Part shown: positions 30,678 to 31,971 of the stretch, in pieces
Position numbering within the stretch: position 1 is the stretch's first letter
Layout: every line of letters starts with the position of its first letter
IMG/VR virus record: IMGVR_UViG_3300023296_000032
Coordinates: 1-31,971 of that record
Reading direction: 5' to 3' (one strand)
Length of the DNA stretch: 31,971 nt
From: a virus
Notes under the pieces: generated by a model
Seen by the model: the letters and a program-made list of their open reading frames with translations, nothing else
What the model was told of the DNA's origin: nothing
Databases searched by the model: none
Translations under genes and position numbers: made by a program

Positions 30678-30701
30678 AAGGGGGATATTAATACCCCCCT
30701 T
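30678..30701 (-). promoter_or_regulatory. Hairpin between capsid and tail genes
   Basis: AAGGGGG (30678-30684) pairs perfectly with CCCCCTT (30695-30701) around a 10-base AT-rich loop. On the minus transcript the stem is followed by AGATAACA, not a U run, so it is not a standard terminator. It lies in the longest gap of the virion arm (30646-30716), directly after the two head-protein genes, where T7 has its partial terminator after gene 10. It may reduce read-through or stabilise the capsid mRNA. Confidence 0.5.
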
Positions 30702-30716
30702 AAAGTTATTTATCTA

Positions 30717-31154
30717 TTAGTTATTGTCAGTTTCATCAATACCTGATACGTCACATAGAACTGCCCAAACACGGATTTTACCCACACTTGAAGCTGCTCC
30801 TGCAAGTAAAGCATCTAGAGTATCTGCACTAGCATTAACAAGATTAGCTGTTGCTGTAAGAACACTATAACCTGTTGCGTTCGTATCACCATCAACAAAA
30901 TTGTCAACGTCTCCACCTGTTATACCTAAATCAATAGTTACTGAACTTGATAGTGCTGTAAGCACCTCAACTCCTGCCTGCATGATTAAAGTTTCTGCAG
31001 GTAGATCTAGACACTGAACAATGTCTCCATCTGCAGTACCAGCAGCACTATTAATTGCTGCGATATCAATTGTGTTCTCAACTAAGTAAGGTGTTCTACC
31101 ATTAGACGGATGCCCTGTAGTACCACCTACTCCTGTTTTGTCGTAAGTTGCCAT
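30717..31154 (-). CDS. Putative head decoration protein (145 aa)
   Basis: An N-terminal polar segment (MATYDKTGVGGTTGHPSNGR) leads into a beta-rich protein (TPYLVENTIDIAAINSAAGT; ETLIMQAGVEVLTALSSSVT, then IDLGITGGDVDNFVDGDTNA and GKIRVWAVLCDVSGI). It is encoded 26 bases after the major capsid gene. Size, fold type and position fit a capsid decoration or head fibre-base protein. This is inferred; no specific family is verified. Confidence 0.6.
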   Translation of the reverse strand: MATYDKTGVGGTTGHPSNGRTPYLVENTIDIAAINSAAGTADGDIVQCLDLPAETLIMQAGVEVLTALSSSVTIDLGITGGDVDNFVDGDTNATGYSVLTATANLVNASADTLDALLAGAASSVGKIRVWAVLCDVSGIDETDNN

Positions 31155-31180
31155 ATTCTATTTCTCCTTCTAAGTTAGAA

Positions 31181-31971
31181 TTAACCGATTGTTATAACAC
31201 CAGAGTAAACTGCTTCAGTTCTTAGAATTTTTCTTCCAAAAACGTGAAGACCTCTTACGATGTCTGAAAATGAATCAGGGTCTCTGATAAGTTCTGTTTT
31301 CGCAATATGGTTTGCAGTTGCTACTGCACCTTGATGTCCATAAAGGAAAGCGTACTCATTAGCACCTGCTGATCCAAAAGTTTTACTTGCTGCTGATCCA
31401 CTTGATACAGCTATAGCATTAGTAGTGTACATTCTAAACCCAAATAAAGGTCTATCTGTAATCATACCATTTCTCATAGCTGAAGCTGACCCATCTGCCA
31501 TAACAGATTGATCAACGATTTTTGCACCTGCTTTTCTAAGTTGTTGATAGAAAGCTGGTGGTGCAACGAACCATCTGTTTTCTTCTGGTACATCTTGACC
31601 ATCAAGAACTGTTTTAGCTGCTGACATAATATCTGTTAATGTGTCAACTGCTGCATCACCATCTATAGGTGATCCGTCTGTTCCTGTATTAGCTGCAGAA
31701 GTACTCGCTCCAGAGTAGATTGCACTCAATACATTAAAGTCGTAGTTCTTTTTAAGTGCATAAGCACCTGAAGAAGTTGCAAGAGCTTCAAAGTTTACAT
31801 GTGATTGTCTTTCTTCGATGTCATCTACTTTAAACGCAAAGTAAGAACCTTGGTCGACAGTCAATTGAATTTGATCGTCTGCAAGTGTTTGCGTGTTAAC
31901 TGTTTGACCTCTAGCGTAGTCATTCACCGTAATAGTCGGCTCTTTTATTATATTTACTGTGTCGCCAAAAT
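31181..31971 (-). CDS. Major capsid protein (C-terminal part, runs off the right edge)
   Basis: The frame is open to the last base of the window, so the N-terminus lies outside. The GTG at 31927 is internal: upstream codons read FGDTVNIIKEPTITVNDYAR, a usual capsid segment. The visible 262 residues include DIEERQSHVNFEALATSSGA, EENRWFVAPPAFYQQLRKAG, GFRMYTTNAIAV and GAVATANHIAKTELIRDPDS, then IVRGLHVFGRKILRTEAVY, the pattern of phage coat proteins thought to adopt the HK97 fold. Portal, scaffold and terminase genes should lie further right. Confidence 0.88.
   Translation of the reverse strand, partial: FGDTVNIIKEPTITVNDYARGQTVNTQTLADDQIQLTVDQGSYFAFKVDDIEERQSHVNFEALATSSGAYALKKNYDFNVLSAIYSGASTSAANTGTDGSPIDGDAAVDTLTDIMSAAKTVLDGQDVPEENRWFVAPPAFYQQLRKAGAKIVDQSVMADGSASAMRNGMITDRPLFGFRMYTTNAIAVSSGSAASKTFGSAGANEYAFLYGHQGAVATANHIAKTELIRDPDSFSDIVRGLHVFGRKILRTEAVYSGVITIG

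Noticed and set aside
1-31971. Temperate or integrated element features (integrase, att sites, repressor) and tRNA genes
   Set aside because: I found none. The winged-helix protein at 1452 alone is not evidence of lysogeny, and the missing genome part could change this.

Overview
The window is a large part of an AT-rich genome of a short-tailed (podovirus-like), tailed bacteriophage. I see no host gene, rRNA, tRNA, CRISPR array, integrase or transposase. Small overlapping genes, a T7-like replication set and several families I recall from marine phages (DUF3310, DUF5872- and DUF6321-like proteins, a tiny basic protein beginning MAKQNFSHYIKRDK, a tail domain with GY.INTTSN..T.TLPSSA) point to a marine lytic phage of the kind that infects SAR11/Pelagibacter. 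The host assignment is inference. Terminase, portal and the start of the capsid gene are not in the window and should lie beyond the right edge.

Plus-strand arm (1-10.5 kb): DNA replication and early functions. In order: small hypothetical genes including a tiny lipoprotein, a stand-alone T7-type zinc/TOPRIM primase, a winged-helix protein, small coiled-coil and duplicated genes, a RecA-fold DnaB-like helicase, a family A DNA polymerase carrying an unusual DnaJ-like zinc insertion, a small protein with an SSB-like acidic tail, a strongly promoted 282-aa protein of unknown function, a Cas4/RecB-like PD-(D/E)XK nuclease, a calcineurin-type metallophosphoesterase and a DUF3310 protein. Most junctions are ATGA or TAATG overlaps, so translation is probably coupled. 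The best promoter in the window (TTGACA-17-TATAAG) sits at 6519-6547.

Junction (10534-10601): two intrinsic terminators in opposite directions, arranged so that the two convergent transcripts overlap by about 67 bases.

Minus-strand arm (31.97 kb down to 10.6 kb, read right to left): virion and lysis genes. In order of transcription: major capsid protein (partial), a putative decoration protein, two short coiled-coil proteins, a tail adaptor with a carbohydrate-binding-like insert, a nozzle-like tail protein, a repetitive tail fibre with an exact 84-bp tandem duplication, a small beta-rich protein, three tandem paralogs each predicted to carry a six-bladed Kelch-like propeller, fibre-associated small proteins, probable internal/ejection proteins including one of 1203 aa, then a lysis region. 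The lysis region has a holin candidate, at least four membrane peptides of 29-59 aa, a secreted Cys protein and an M15 peptidase endolysin, followed by a cluster of basic marine-phage proteins. Many of the smallest genes in this arm are below 60 aa and were found by reading the overlapping stop/start junctions.

The most notable items are the triplicated propeller genes, the zinc insertion in the polymerase, the CBM-like insert in the adaptor, the primase reading frame that continues upstream of its first ATG, and the dense set of membrane micro-genes around the endolysin.
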